Position numbers and translations under genes: made by a program
Notes under the pieces: generated by a model
Told to the model about the DNA's origin: nothing
The model's input: the letters and a program-made list of their open reading frames with translations, nothing else
Databases searched by the model: none
In this document: piece after piece, positions 36,725-45,137 of the stretch
How the letters are laid out: each line of letters begins with the position of its first letter
How positions within the stretch are numbered: position 1 is the stretch's first letter
From: Nocardioides nitrophenolicus
Lineage (GTDB): Bacteria; Actinomycetota; Actinomycetes; Propionibacteriales; Nocardioidaceae
DNA: 64,000 bases
Direction: 5' to 3'
Assembly: GCF_016907515.1 (NCBI RefSeq)
Contig: NZ_JAFBBY010000001.1
Location: 4,278,001-4,342,000 of the forward strand

Positions 36725-37449
36725 GAGAACGCCTTCTCCACCAGCCCGACCAGGTCGGGATAGCGGTTGAGGTGGGCGCCGCCGTTGATGTCGAGGGTCT
36801 CCCCGGTGATCCAGCGCGCGTCGTCGGAGAGCAGGAAGCGGATGGCGGCGGCGATCTCGAGCGGCTCGCCGGGGCGGCCGAGTGCGGTGTTGGCGAGGTA
36901 GTCCTCGCGCACGCCGGGGATGTCCATCGCGGGCGCGGTCAGCGGCGTGACGACCAGCCCGGGCGCGACCGCGTTGACCCGCACCCCGCGCGGACCGAGC
37001 TCCAGCGCGGTCACCTCGGTGAGCGCGACCAGACCGGCCTTGGCCGCGCAGTACGCCGCGAGACCGGTGCCGGGCTGCCGGGCGTTGAGCGAGGACAGCG
37101 ACACCAGCGAGCCGCCGTCGGCAACCCGGCGCCCGGCATGCTTCAGGACCAGGAAGGCGCCGGTCAGGCAGACGTCGACGACTCGGCGCCACTCGGCGAC
37201 GTCGTGGTCGACGACCCGCGCCAGGGTGCTCACACCGGCGCAGTTGACCACGCCGTGCAGCGTGCCGTGCTCGGCGAGGACCCCGTCGAAGAGCGCCTCG
37301 ACCGAGGCCTCGTCGGTGACGTCGACGACGGCGTCGGCCGGCGTGCCGGGCAGGTCCGCGACGACCACGCGATGGCCGGCCGCGCGCAGCACCTGGGCGG
37401 TGGCCGCCCCGATCCCCGACGCGCCGCCGATGACGACCGATACCTGCAT
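36721..37449 (-). CDS. Short-chain dehydrogenase/reductase (SDR)
   Basis: A 242-residue SDR with the coenzyme motif GGASGIG, NCAG, and the catalytic Ser in SLSSLNARQ and Tyr/Lys in AAYCAAKAGL. AGGAG 7 bases before the ATG fixes the start. It is first in a two-SDR operon, divergent from the flavin monooxygenase with a shared palindrome, so alcohol/ketone interconversion feeding the monooxygenase is a reasonable inference. Confidence 0.93.
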   Translation of the reverse strand: MQVSVVIGGASGIGAATAQVLRAAGHRVVVADLPGTPADAVVDVTDEASVEALFDGVLAEHGTLHGVVNCAGVSTLARVVDHDVAEWRRVVDVCLTGAFLVLKHAGRRVADGGSLVSLSSLNARQPGTGLAAYCAAKAGLVALTEVTALELGPRGVRVNAVAPGLVVTPLTAPAMDIPGVREDYLANTALGRPGEPLEIAAAIRFLLSDDARWITGETLDINGGAHLNRYPDLVGLVEKAFS

Positions 37450-37479
37450 GGCCCTGCTCCTGACGTTCGTCTGAGTTTG

Positions 37480-37509
37480 TTGACACGTGTCAAATGACCG
37501 GCCTAATGT
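37480..37509. promoter_or_regulatory. Symmetrical operator/promoter (TTGACACGTGTCAA) with -10 TAATGT
   Basis: The 14-bp perfect palindrome (37480-37493) is built from two inverted TTGACA -35 hexamers. To the right TAATGT lies 18 bases beyond the plus-strand TTGACA, giving a good promoter for the monooxygenase. A bound repressor would block both directions; the TetR encoded two genes on is the likely candidate. Confidence 0.65.
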
Positions 37510-37546
37510 GACGCCGGTCACCGTGATCTGTCAAGGAGGACGTCGG

Positions 37547-38872
37547 ATGCACCGACCCACCGTCGCCGTCATCGGAGCCGGCATCAGCGGGCTCACGACG
37601 AGCAAGATGCTGGCCGACTACGGCCTGGATTTCGCGACCTTCGAGTCCTCGGACCGGGTCGGGGGCAACTGGGCGTTCGGCAACCCCAACGGGCACAGCA
37701 GCGCCTACCGCTCGCTGCACATCGACACGTCCAAGCATCAGCTGTCCTTCAAGGACTTCCCGATGCCGGAGCACTATCCCGACTTCCCCCACCACACCCA
37801 GGTCAAGGAGTACCTCGACTCCTACGCCGACGCCTTCGACCTGCGCCGGCGCATCGAGTTCGAGAACGGCGTCGTGCACGCCCGGCGCCACCCCGAGGGC
37901 GGCTGGGAGCTGGAGACTCGGCGCACCGGCACCCGCCGCTTCGACGTGCTCGTCGTCGCCAACGGGCACCACTGGGACCCGCGCTTCGCCGACAAGCCGG
38001 GGGAGTTCACCGGGCTGACGATGCACTCGCACGCCTACATCGACCCGCGTACGCCGTACGACCTGACGGGCAAGCGGATCCTCATCATCGGCCTCGGCAA
38101 CAGCGCCGCCGACATCGCGGTCGAGCTGTCCAGCAGGACGCTCGACAACGAGGTCGTCATCTCCACCCGCAGCAGCGCGTGGATCGTGCCGAAGTACTTC
38201 GCCGGCAAGCCGGCCGACAAGTACTACAAGACCTCGCCGCACATCCCGTTCGCGTGGCAGCGCAGGTTCGTCCAGATCATGCAGCCGATGACCGCCGGGC
38301 GGCCCGAGGACTACGGCCTGCCGACGCCCAACCACAGGTTCTTCGAGGCGCACCCCACGCAGTCGGTGGAGCTGCCGCTGCGGCTCGGGTCCGGCGACCT
38401 GCGCGCCAAGGGCGACATCGACAGCTTCGACGGTACGACGGTCCACTTCGCCGACGGCACCGCCGAGGACTTCGACGTGGTCGTCCACGCGACCGGCTAC
38501 AACATCACCTTCCCGTTCTTCGACGAGGACCTGGTCAGCGCGCCGGAGAACCACATCCGGCTCTACAAGCGGATCTTCAAGCCCGGCATCGACGACCTCG
38601 CGTTCGTCGGCTTCGCCCAGGCCACGCCGACCCTGTTCCCGTTCGTCGAGTGCCAGACCCGGCTGGTGGCGGCCTGGCTGGTCGGCCGCTACGCGCCGCC
38701 GGACGAGGCGGAGATGGAGCGGGTCATCGACGAGGACCAGCACAAGTACACCGCCCACATGGTGCAGCGCCCGCGGCACACCCAGCAGCTCGACTACTTC
38801 CTCTACGAGCACGACCTGCGGGTCAAGGAGATCCCGGCCGGCCTGGCCCGGGCGAACGGAGCGTTGCGATGA
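37547..38872 (+). CDS. Flavin-containing monooxygenase
   Basis: A 441-residue FAD/NADPH monooxygenase. The FAD motif is GAGISG (residues 9-14), the flavin-region stretch is RVGGNWAFG, the FMO/BVMO fingerprint-like FTGLTMHSHAY follows, then the NADPH motif GLGNSAADIA and ATGYNITFPF. It oxygenates ketones or heteroatoms; Baeyer-Villiger activity is possible. AAGGAGG 7 bases before the ATG fixes the start. It begins a three-gene overlapping operon. Confidence 0.94.
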   Translation: MHRPTVAVIGAGISGLTTSKMLADYGLDFATFESSDRVGGNWAFGNPNGHSSAYRSLHIDTSKHQLSFKDFPMPEHYPDFPHHTQVKEYLDSYADAFDLRRRIEFENGVVHARRHPEGGWELETRRTGTRRFDVLVVANGHHWDPRFADKPGEFTGLTMHSHAYIDPRTPYDLTGKRILIIGLGNSAADIAVELSSRTLDNEVVISTRSSAWIVPKYFAGKPADKYYKTSPHIPFAWQRRFVQIMQPMTAGRPEDYGLPTPNHRFFEAHPTQSVELPLRLGSGDLRAKGDIDSFDGTTVHFADGTAEDFDVVVHATGYNITFPFFDEDLVSAPENHIRLYKRIFKPGIDDLAFVGFAQATPTLFPFVECQTRLVAAWLVGRYAPPDEAEMERVIDEDQHKYTAHMVQRPRHTQQLDYFLYEHDLRVKEIPAGLARANGALR

Positions 38873-39498
38873 GCGACGAGCGGCTGTGGGCGCGGATGGT
38901 CGACCGCCGCAGCGTCAACCGCGGCGACCAGCGCCGGGCCGCGCTGCTGGCGGCCCTCGACGAGCTGCTGCGCGAGCAGACGCTCGAGGAGGTCAACGTC
39001 GCCGAGATCTCCCGCCGCGCGGGGGTGACCCGGTCGGCGTTCTACTTCTACTTCGAGAGCAAGGCGACCGCCGTCCTGGCCCTGATGGCCGAGCTGTACG
39101 ACGACGCCTCCGACGCCACCGACCTGCTGGTCAAGGCCGAGGGCGAGCCCCGCGACCGGATCCGCCGGGTGGTGGCGACCCTGTTCGACTCGGTCGACCG
39201 GACGCCCCACACCTACCGCGCGCTGCTCGAGGCGCGAGCCACCAGCCCCGCCGTCCGCGAGCTGTGGGACGCGGGCCGCGCGGAGTTCGCCGAGATGACG
39301 GCCGAGATGATCGGGCGGGAGCGGGCGACGGGCCGCGCGCCCCAGGGCGTCGACGCGCACGTGCTCGCCGCCGTGCTGCTCGACCTCAACGACCACGGCG
39401 TCGAGCGCCACGTCCTCGGCGTCGCGCCCGAGCGGGAGGCGCACATCGACGCGATCACCCACATCTGGATCCAGAGCATCTACGGGAGCCCGGCATGA
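38869..39498 (+). CDS. TetR-family regulator
   Basis: A 209-residue regulator, EthR-like in layout, with the helix-turn-helix at residues 23-70 (RAALLAALDELLREQTLEEVNVAEISRRAGVTRSAFYFYFESKATAVLALM). The ATG overlaps the monooxygenase stop (ATGA) and its stop overlaps the hydrolase start likewise. It most likely controls the palindrome in the divergent promoter, as EthR controls the monooxygenase EthA. Confidence 0.93.
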   Translation: MSDERLWARMVDRRSVNRGDQRRAALLAALDELLREQTLEEVNVAEISRRAGVTRSAFYFYFESKATAVLALMAELYDDASDATDLLVKAEGEPRDRIRRVVATLFDSVDRTPHTYRALLEARATSPAVRELWDAGRAEFAEMTAEMIGRERATGRAPQGVDAHVLAAVLLDLNDHGVERHVLGVAPEREAHIDAITHIWIQSIYGSPA

Positions 39499-40424
39499 GC
39501 ACCACCTTCTCCTTCGACTCCGACGGCGTGCGCTGCGCGGCGACGCACTTCGCGGGTCCTGACGGCGCGCCCGTCGTCGTCCTCGCGCACGGGCTCGCCG
39601 GCACCCAGGACGCCGGCCTGTTCCCGTTCGCCGAGGCCTTCGCCGCCGCGGGTCTGCACGCGGTCACCTTCGACTACCGCGGCTTCGGCGCCTCCGAGGT
39701 CGCCGCCGGCGAGCCGCGCCAGGTCGTCTCGCTCGCGGGTCAGGTCGCCGACCTGCACGCCGCCGTCGCCGCGGCGACGCGGCTGCCCGGCGTGGACGTC
39801 CGTCGCGTGGTCCTGTGGGGCGTCTCGCTCGCCGGCGGACACGTCGTCTCGGTCGCGGCCGAGCGCTCCGACATCGTGGCCGTCGTCTCGGTCGTGCCGA
39901 TGGTCGACGGCCTGGCCGCCGCCCGGCTCGCCACCCGGCACCACAGCGCCGGACAGCTGCTCGCCTCGACCGGGCGCGGCCTCGCGAGCGCCGTACGACG
40001 CAGGGCCGGCCGGGCGCCCGTGATGATGCCCGTCGTGGCGCATCCCGGCGAGCCCGGCGCGCTCACCCTGCCGGGTGCCTACGAGGACTACCTGGCGATC
40101 GCCGGCCCCACCTGGCGCAACGAGATCGCGGCGGACGTCGTCCTCGAGCTCGGCAGCCGGGCCCCTGCCAAGGCCGCGGCCCGGCTGGACGTCCCGTGGC
40201 TGGTGCAGGTCGCCGACTTCGACCGCAGTGCGCCGCCGCACGCCACCATGAGGGCGGCGGTCGCGGGGCGGGCCGAGGTCCGCCACTACCCGGGCGACCA
40301 CTTCGACCTGTTCGCCGGCAAGCCGTGCCACGAGGCCGCGGTCGAGCACGCGGTGCACTTCCTGCGGCGCCGGGTCGGATCGCGCCTCGGCGCCGCCGAC
40401 GCTCCGGAGGCGGTCGGAGGCTGA
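39495..40424 (+). CDS. Alpha/beta hydrolase
   Basis: A 309-residue hydrolase with an oxyanion motif VLAHGLAGTQ, nucleophile Ser in LWGVSLAGGHVVS, and a late His in YPGDHFDLF preceded by an acid in VADFDRS. Following a putative Baeyer-Villiger monooxygenase it could hydrolyse the ester or lactone made. It is the last gene of the operon. The downstream space contains a family B repeat. Confidence 0.9.
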   Translation: MSTTFSFDSDGVRCAATHFAGPDGAPVVVLAHGLAGTQDAGLFPFAEAFAAAGLHAVTFDYRGFGASEVAAGEPRQVVSLAGQVADLHAAVAAATRLPGVDVRRVVLWGVSLAGGHVVSVAAERSDIVAVVSVVPMVDGLAAARLATRHHSAGQLLASTGRGLASAVRRRAGRAPVMMPVVAHPGEPGALTLPGAYEDYLAIAGPTWRNEIAADVVLELGSRAPAKAAARLDVPWLVQVADFDRSAPPHATMRAAVAGRAEVRHYPGDHFDLFAGKPCHEAAVEHAVHFLRRRVGSRLGAADAPEAVGG

Positions 40425-40469
40425 CGCTGTCCGCGGCCTGCTGCACGCGCGGCGCCGGGCGGGTCGGCA

Positions 40470-40578
40470 TGTAACACGCTGTCCGCTCCTCTACCCGCCG
40501 GTTCTCAGCAGATTCCGGCCGTTTCCAGGCTGATTTCTGCGGAAAGGCGCCGGGGAGTCGGGTGGACAGCGTGTTACA
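40470..40578. repeat. 109-bp inverted-repeat element, family B copy 2
   Basis: The ends TGTAACACGCTGTCC and GGACAGCGTGTTACA are perfect 15-bp inverted repeats identical to the ends of the 27056-27170 element. The interiors are diverged but share islands such as CAGAT.CGGCC and TTTCTGC. It again lies between convergent genes. Confidence 0.85.
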
Positions 40579-40599
40579 GCGGCGCTGGCCCGCCGACGC

Positions 40600-41274
40600 T
40601 CAGGCCGCGCGGTAGCGCTCGATCTGCCCGCCCAGCTCGTCGAACAGGGCCTGGTTGAGGCCGAAGACCGCCCTGACCTCGTCGACCACGCGCGCGACCT
40701 CGGCCGGCGACAGCTCGAGGCCGTCGAGGCGCGCGCGGTAGCCGTCCTTGTAGGGCTTCGGCTTGGGGATCTCCGGGAAGTCGTAGAAGCGCACGCCGGT
40801 GTCCTCGGGCAGGTCGAAGGTGCGCTGCAGCACCCGGCCGATCACCTGGCCGCCGGAGAGGTCGCCGAGGTAGCGGGTGTAGTGGTGCGCGACCAGCAGG
40901 CCGCCCCAGGCGGCGCCGGCCCGGATCCGCTCGACGTACGCCGTGGCGGCGGGGGAGTCGACGGACTCGGGGTCCACGCCGGGGGCCCAGTGGGCGAGGT
41001 CGGCGTCGATCGCGGCGAGACGGTCGAGGGCCGGGTCGTGGACGGCGGCGACGATCGCGTCGTCACGGTGCGCGGCGAGGACCTCCTCGAGGGCGGCGTA
41101 GACGCGGCGCAGGCGGAGCAGCAGGTCGGCGTACGCCTCGGCGGTGAGCCTGCCCTCGAGCAGCTCGGCCATGAACGTCGACCCCTCGGCGGCCTCGTGC
41201 TCGGCGCGCGAGCCCTCGCGCATGGCGCTCGACAGGGTCAGGTCCTCGTCGCGGACGGTGGTGGCGACGGACAT
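40600..41274 (-). CDS. hmuO: Haem oxygenase
   Basis: A 224-residue haem oxygenase that opens haem with O2 and reductant to release iron, CO and biliverdin. The proximal histidine is in SRAEHEAAEGSTF, and the flexible distal helix is YLGDLSGGQVIGR. GAGGAG 8 bases before the ATG fixes this start over an earlier one. An iron box lies 103 bases upstream and the gene follows the Hmu/HtaA operon in the same direction, so it is expected to be derepressed at low iron. It is the final step of the haem-use pathway. Confidence 0.96.
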   Translation of the reverse strand: MSVATTVRDEDLTLSSAMREGSRAEHEAAEGSTFMAELLEGRLTAEAYADLLLRLRRVYAALEEVLAAHRDDAIVAAVHDPALDRLAAIDADLAHWAPGVDPESVDSPAATAYVERIRAGAAWGGLLVAHHYTRYLGDLSGGQVIGRVLQRTFDLPEDTGVRFYDFPEIPKPKPYKDGYRARLDGLELSPAEVARVVDEVRAVFGLNQALFDELGGQIERYRAA

Positions 41275-41320
41275 GGCGGCAGCTCCTCGGGAGACGGCGA
41301 ATCGTGGTGACGACATCTTG

Positions 41321-41335
41321 CTGACTAAGTGTCAG
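41321..41335. promoter_or_regulatory. Candidate TetR site upstream of hmuO (CTGAC-N5-GTCAG)
   Basis: A short dyad 46 bases before hmuO. The neighbouring TetR gene makes this a possible second control point, but the match is weak. Confidence 0.3.
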
Positions 41336-41377
41336 GAAGATGGAGGTCGCCTGTCAAGACGTGGAGCGCGATTTTTC

Positions 41378-41396
41378 TTAGGTTTGCCTAACTTCC
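41378..41396. promoter_or_regulatory. DtxR/IdeR iron box upstream of hmuO
   Basis: TTAGGTTTGCCTAACTTCC matches the consensus TWAGGTWAGSCTWACCTWA at 15 of 19 positions. Confidence 0.78.
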
Positions 41397-41421
41397 AGGG
41401 GCGACGGTTGGTGACGACCTG

Positions 41422-41988
41422 TCAACTCATGTGTCCCAGGCCGCGGAGCACGAACTCCTCGACCGCGGCGAGCGGCAGCTGGCGGGTGGCGAGGGCGGCG
41501 TGCAGCAGCGAGATCGCGGACTTGCGGTCCGAGACCCGGAAGGCGCCCTCGGCGATGCCCTGGTCGAGGATCTCCTCGAGCACCTCCTCCACCGCGGCGA
41601 CGTGGTCGTGGATCTTCTCCATCGCCTCCTCCGAGAGCAGGTGGTAGAGGATCCCGCCCATCCCGGTGTGGAACTGCTGGCCGGCCTGCAGCTGGTGGCG
41701 CAGGTAGACCCGGATCTTCGCGACCGGATCCGGCACCAGCGCCAGGTCGCGGCGCAGGTCGGCGAGGTAGTGCTGCGTCTCCTCGGTCGCGAAGGCGACC
41801 ACGACCGCCTCCTTGTCGCGGAAGTGGTGGTAGATCGCGGTCCGCCCGATGTCGGCGCGGGCCGCGATCTGCGCCATCGTGATCGCGTCGAAGGACCGCT
41901 CGTCCATCAGCGTCGCGAAGGCGTCGAAGATCCTGCGTCGGACCAGGTCACGATGGGCAGGCACGGTCGGAGCGGCGATCTTCGGCAC
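41422..41988 (-). CDS. TetR-family regulator
   Basis: A 188-residue regulator with helix-turn-helix RRIFDAFATLMDERSFDAITMAQIAARADIGRTAIYHHFRDKEAVVVAF. GTG start with TAGAAT 6 bases upstream, so it has its own leaderless promoter between the terminator of the haem operon and hmuO. A role in haem sensing is possible; it resembles generic TetR proteins, and no ligand can be read from sequence. Confidence 0.92.
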   Translation of the reverse strand: MPKIAAPTVPAHRDLVRRRIFDAFATLMDERSFDAITMAQIAARADIGRTAIYHHFRDKEAVVVAFATEETQHYLADLRRDLALVPDPVAKIRVYLRHQLQAGQQFHTGMGGILYHLLSEEAMEKIHDHVAAVEEVLEEILDQGIAEGAFRVSDRKSAISLLHAALATRQLPLAAVEEFVLRGLGHMS

Positions 41989-41994
41989 GGTTCG

Positions 41995-42000
41995 ATTCTA
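41995..42000 (-). promoter_or_regulatory. -10 box for the TetR gene (TAGAAT)
   Basis: It ends 6 bases before the GTG start on the minus strand. Confidence 0.55.
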
Positions 42001-42033
42001 GGCTTCCGGGGAGACGGGACCTGAGGTGTGACA

Positions 42034-42072
42034 CGGCAGGACCGCCAGCCCGGGGGACCGGCGGCCCTGCCG
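42034..42072 (-). terminator. Terminator of the hmu/htaA operon
   Basis: In minus-strand RNA a 13-bp stem with one G-U pair (arms CGGCAGGGCCGCC and GGCGGTCCTGCCG) encloses a 13-base loop, 10 bases after the stop of the last htaA gene. Confidence 0.75.
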
Positions 42073-42081
42073 CGAGATGGA

Positions 42082-43782
42082 TCAGCGCTTGGCCTTGACC
42101 TTCACCTTGGTGACCGACGAGCCACCCGGGTAGGTCACGGTCACGGTGTGCTTGCCCGGAGCCAGCTTCGGCAGGGCCACCGTCGTGGTCCCCGAGGCGT
42201 CGACGGTCACCGTGATGGTCTTGGTGGCCTTCTTCTTCGCCTTCTTGCCCTTCGCCTTGGGCTTGGTCTGCTTGACCACGACCGTCACCTGCTGCCCGGC
42301 GAGACCGGTGGAGGTGATGGTGACCGAGCCCTTCTTGCCCTTGGCGTTGGGCTTCTTGGTCACCGCGAGGGTGGCCGAGGGGGCCGGCTGCGGCTGGGGC
42401 TTGGTCTCGGGCTGGGGCTCCGTGGCCGGGTCGGCGAAGGAGATCGGCGAGTAGGTCTCGAAGGACGGCAGGTCGGTCTTGCGGGTGAAGGTGAACACGC
42501 CGGTCAGACCGCCGGGGTTGGCGGCGAAGGCGTCGAACGCGGCCTTCGACACCGTGAACGTCACCTCGAATCGTCCGGTCGCGTCGAGCGGGATGAGGCT
42601 GCCGGCCTGCGCGGCGAGCGCCGGGTTGGTGTGGTCGGCCGGGGGGAGGGCCCACTTCTGGGTGAGGTTGTCACGTCCCGTACCGCTGCCCGAGGGCCGC
42701 CACACGTTGGAGAAGCGGCCGAGGGCCACGTAGACGCCGCCGCTCGAGAGGCCCGACGGGTTCGCCGGCGCGGCCGACAGGGCCGGGTCGAAGCCGGTGC
42801 CGGTCACCGTGACCTGGTGCTCGCCCGTAGTGGGGACGGACTCCGCCGACAGGGAGACAGCCGGGGCGTCGGCGAACGAGACCGAGAGCGGCAGGGCGGG
42901 CTTGCGGACGTCAGCCGCGCCACCGGTGGAGTACCAGTACGGACCGCCGCCGGTCTGCTGCACCCAGTCGACGAAGCCCTGCGGGAAGGAGCCCAGGTTC
43001 GCCGGAGTGCCGGCCTGCGGTGCCGCGCCCGCGGGGGCGTCGTACTCGACGCCGAGGTAGTCGGGCGTGACGGTGAGTCCGTCCTCGGTGACCTCCACGT
43101 CGGTGAGCGTCGCCAGCGTGACCTCGGCCTCCGGGAGCGGGCTCCACTGGGTCATGTCCGTCTGCGAGGTGGCGTAGCCGCTGAGCGTGGCGGTCACGGT
43201 GCCGCTGCCGTCGGCCGCGACCGTGAGCTCGGGGTCGGACACGTAGAAGAAGGTCATGCCCGAGTAGTAGATGACGGTCGCGTCGCCGTCCCACTGGATC
43301 GACGCGGTGTTGGCAACCGGGTCGAGGGTGCCCGTGCCCTGGCGGAAGACCAGCTCGTTCTCGCCGTACACGCCATTGCCGGTCGTGCCGTTGGTGCCGG
43401 TCGTGTCCTGACGGGTGCCGTTGAAGCTGGTGGGGGCGTAGCCGCCGCCGACCTGGAGGTCCTCGATAGTGACATTGCCCGCGGTGTTCGTCCAGTTCGC
43501 CGCGGCGCCGTTGGTCCAGGTCGCTCCGTTGTTGGCGGAGGTCAGCGTCGCGCCACCGGCGCCCGGGTTGCCGATCTTGCCGGCCGACATCAGGTTCCAG
43601 GTGCCGGGAGCGAAGCCCGCGCTGCCCGCCTCCTTGTTGATGCCCCAGCGGAAGACGGCGTCGTCGACGCTCACCTCCGCCGCGTGTGCGGAGGATGCGG
43701 TGGCGACGCCGAGGACGGACAGTCCGGTGGCGGTGAGAGCAGCGGCGGCGATGCCGGCGATGCCTCTACGTGCGCTCTTCAT
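42082..43782 (-). CDS. Secreted HtaA-domain haem-binding protein with extra domain
   Basis: A 566-residue secreted protein. A signal peptide (ending SSAHA) is followed by an HtaA domain (about residues 35-275; VFRWGINKEAGSAGFAPGTWNLMSAG ... IQWDGDATVIYYSGMTFFYVSDPELTV). Next comes a second domain (about 280-440; SSGGVYVALGRFSNVWRPSG ... RFEVTFTVSKAAF). A Lys-rich Ig-like domain (about 455-566) ends the chain without a membrane segment. HtaA domains bind haem in Corynebacterium. The second domain resembles the N-terminal domain of the protein encoded two genes upstream. AAGGA precedes the ATG. Its start overlaps the end of the next HtaA gene by four bases. Confidence 0.92.
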   Translation of the reverse strand: MKSARRGIAGIAAAALTATGLSVLGVATASSAHAAEVSVDDAVFRWGINKEAGSAGFAPGTWNLMSAGKIGNPGAGGATLTSANNGATWTNGAAANWTNTAGNVTIEDLQVGGGYAPTSFNGTRQDTTGTNGTTGNGVYGENELVFRQGTGTLDPVANTASIQWDGDATVIYYSGMTFFYVSDPELTVAADGSGTVTATLSGYATSQTDMTQWSPLPEAEVTLATLTDVEVTEDGLTVTPDYLGVEYDAPAGAAPQAGTPANLGSFPQGFVDWVQQTGGGPYWYSTGGAADVRKPALPLSVSFADAPAVSLSAESVPTTGEHQVTVTGTGFDPALSAAPANPSGLSSGGVYVALGRFSNVWRPSGSGTGRDNLTQKWALPPADHTNPALAAQAGSLIPLDATGRFEVTFTVSKAAFDAFAANPGGLTGVFTFTRKTDLPSFETYSPISFADPATEPQPETKPQPQPAPSATLAVTKKPNAKGKKGSVTITSTGLAGQQVTVVVKQTKPKAKGKKAKKKATKTITVTVDASGTTTVALPKLAPGKHTVTVTYPGGSSVTKVKVKAKR

Positions 43783-45137
43783 CGGTTTCCTTTCAGGATT
43801 CTCATCAAGGGGGTGGACAGGGTGAGTCCGACGGCTCCCAGCAGGAGGAGGGATCCGAGGACCCACTCCCAGGCGCGACCGGTCGGACCGGTCGGCTCCG
43901 CGGAGGCGGGGGCGGAGGTGAGGGCGTAGGCGACGGGCGGTTGGTAGCGGGTCGTCGGGAGGGCCCCGGCTTCAGGCGCTCCTGCCGCCGTCGCCAGGAC
44001 CTGACGAGGTAGGGCGGGAGCGGCGGACTGGGCCACGGGCGCGGAAGCACCCGAGGGCGACGCGGCCGGAGGCTTCTTGCCCGCCTTGTTCTTCGGCTCC
44101 TTGCCGGCCTTGGGCGGCGCCACGGCAGGCACGTCCGGCAGGATCGCGCTACCGGCGTCCCAGCTGATCGTCACGGGTTTCGCGACCTTGTAGGCATCCC
44201 CGGCGCCGCCGGAGGAGTACCAATAGGCGGCCGAGCCGGCCTTCTCGACGAACTCCAGGAAGCGCGCGGGGAAGGCGCCGAAGTACGGTCCTTCGACCTG
44301 CGGGTAGGTGCCCCGGACGTCCACACCGAGGTACCGGGGCGTGGAGGTGAAGCCCAGCGCCTCCGACAGCTGGGCTGTCCCGATGCCGTCGAGAACGGCG
44401 ATGGTGACCTGCTCCGGGGTGAGTGGCTCCCACTTCGTCTGGTCCTCCATCGAGCTGGCGAAGCCGGTCGCTGTCGCGGCGATGGTGGCTGTGCCGTTAT
44501 CGACGGTGAGGACGGGATCGCTGAGGCTGAAGAAGGTCATCCCGGAGTAGTAGAAGAGCGTGAACGCCCCGCTCCAGGAGATCCGGGCCGTGCCCGCAGC
44601 CGCATCGACCTGGCCGGAACCGCCGGTGATGACGACCTCGTGCTCGCTGAACCGGCCGCTCGTCGCGCTGCCGAGCTCGGCGCCGTAGCGGTCCGTCTTC
44701 AGGCCGGCGAGGTCGGCCTGCCTGCGTCCCGAGGTCGTGATCTTCTCGATCCGCACCGCGCCGCTCGACGCCTGCCAGGCGACGGCGCCGGTCGTGGGCC
44801 ACTTGCCCTCGGCGTTGATGACCTGACCTCCCTTGCCCGGGTCGGGAGCCTTGCCGGCCGAGAGGAAGTTGAAGGTGCCCGGCGCGAAGGCGCGGTTGTT
44901 GCTCTCGTCGTTGACGCCCCATCGGAGCTCGGCGTTCGTGACCGTCCGGGCGGGATCGGTCGTGGGTTCGCTCGTGGGTTCGCTCGTGGGTTCGGTCGGG
45001 GTCTCGGTCGGGGTCTCGGTCGGGGTCTCGGTCGGGGTCTCGGTCGGCTCGTCGGCCGCCGTCGCCGCGGACACCAGCGCCCCGGCGCCGAGCACGAGGC
45101 AGCACACGGCGAGCAGGACCGCGAGCACCCGCCTCAT
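43779..45137 (-). CDS. Membrane-anchored HtaA-domain haem-binding protein
   Basis: A 452-residue cell-surface protein. A signal peptide ends near VSAATAA, followed by a Thr-Pro-Glu linker of tandem repeats (TETP/TSEP). One HtaA domain covers about residues 65-320 (LRWGVNDESNNRAFAPGTFNFLSAG; ISWSGAFTLFYYSGMTFFSLSDPVLTV; AYWYSSGGAGDAYKVAKPVTISW). A Lys/Pro spacer leads to a C-terminal membrane anchor (WEWVLGSLLLLGAVGLTLSTPL). It would hold haem at the membrane and hand it to HmuT. Overlaps of four bases on both sides show tight coupling. Confidence 0.93.
   Translation of the reverse strand: MRRVLAVLLAVCCLVLGAGALVSAATAADEPTETPTETPTETPTETPTEPTSEPTSEPTTDPARTVTNAELRWGVNDESNNRAFAPGTFNFLSAGKAPDPGKGGQVINAEGKWPTTGAVAWQASSGAVRIEKITTSGRRQADLAGLKTDRYGAELGSATSGRFSEHEVVITGGSGQVDAAAGTARISWSGAFTLFYYSGMTFFSLSDPVLTVDNGTATIAATATGFASSMEDQTKWEPLTPEQVTIAVLDGIGTAQLSEALGFTSTPRYLGVDVRGTYPQVEGPYFGAFPARFLEFVEKAGSAAYWYSSGGAGDAYKVAKPVTISWDAGSAILPDVPAVAPPKAGKEPKNKAGKKPPAASPSGASAPVAQSAAPALPRQVLATAAGAPEAGALPTTRYQPPVAYALTSAPASAEPTGPTGRAWEWVLGSLLLLGAVGLTLSTPLMRILKGNR
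44960..45047. repeat. 12-bp tandem repeats encoding a TETP/TSEP linker
   Basis: About seven 12-base units (three of the GTGGGTTCGCTC type, then four of the GGGGTCTCGGTC type) in the signal-proximal part of the membrane HtaA gene. The 12-base unit keeps the frame, so copy-number change would alter linker length only. Confidence 0.85.

Noticed and set aside
44960..45047. A CRISPR-like or phase-variable repeat tract
   Set aside because: The units are 12-base in-frame coding repeats without spacers; length change cannot shift the frame.
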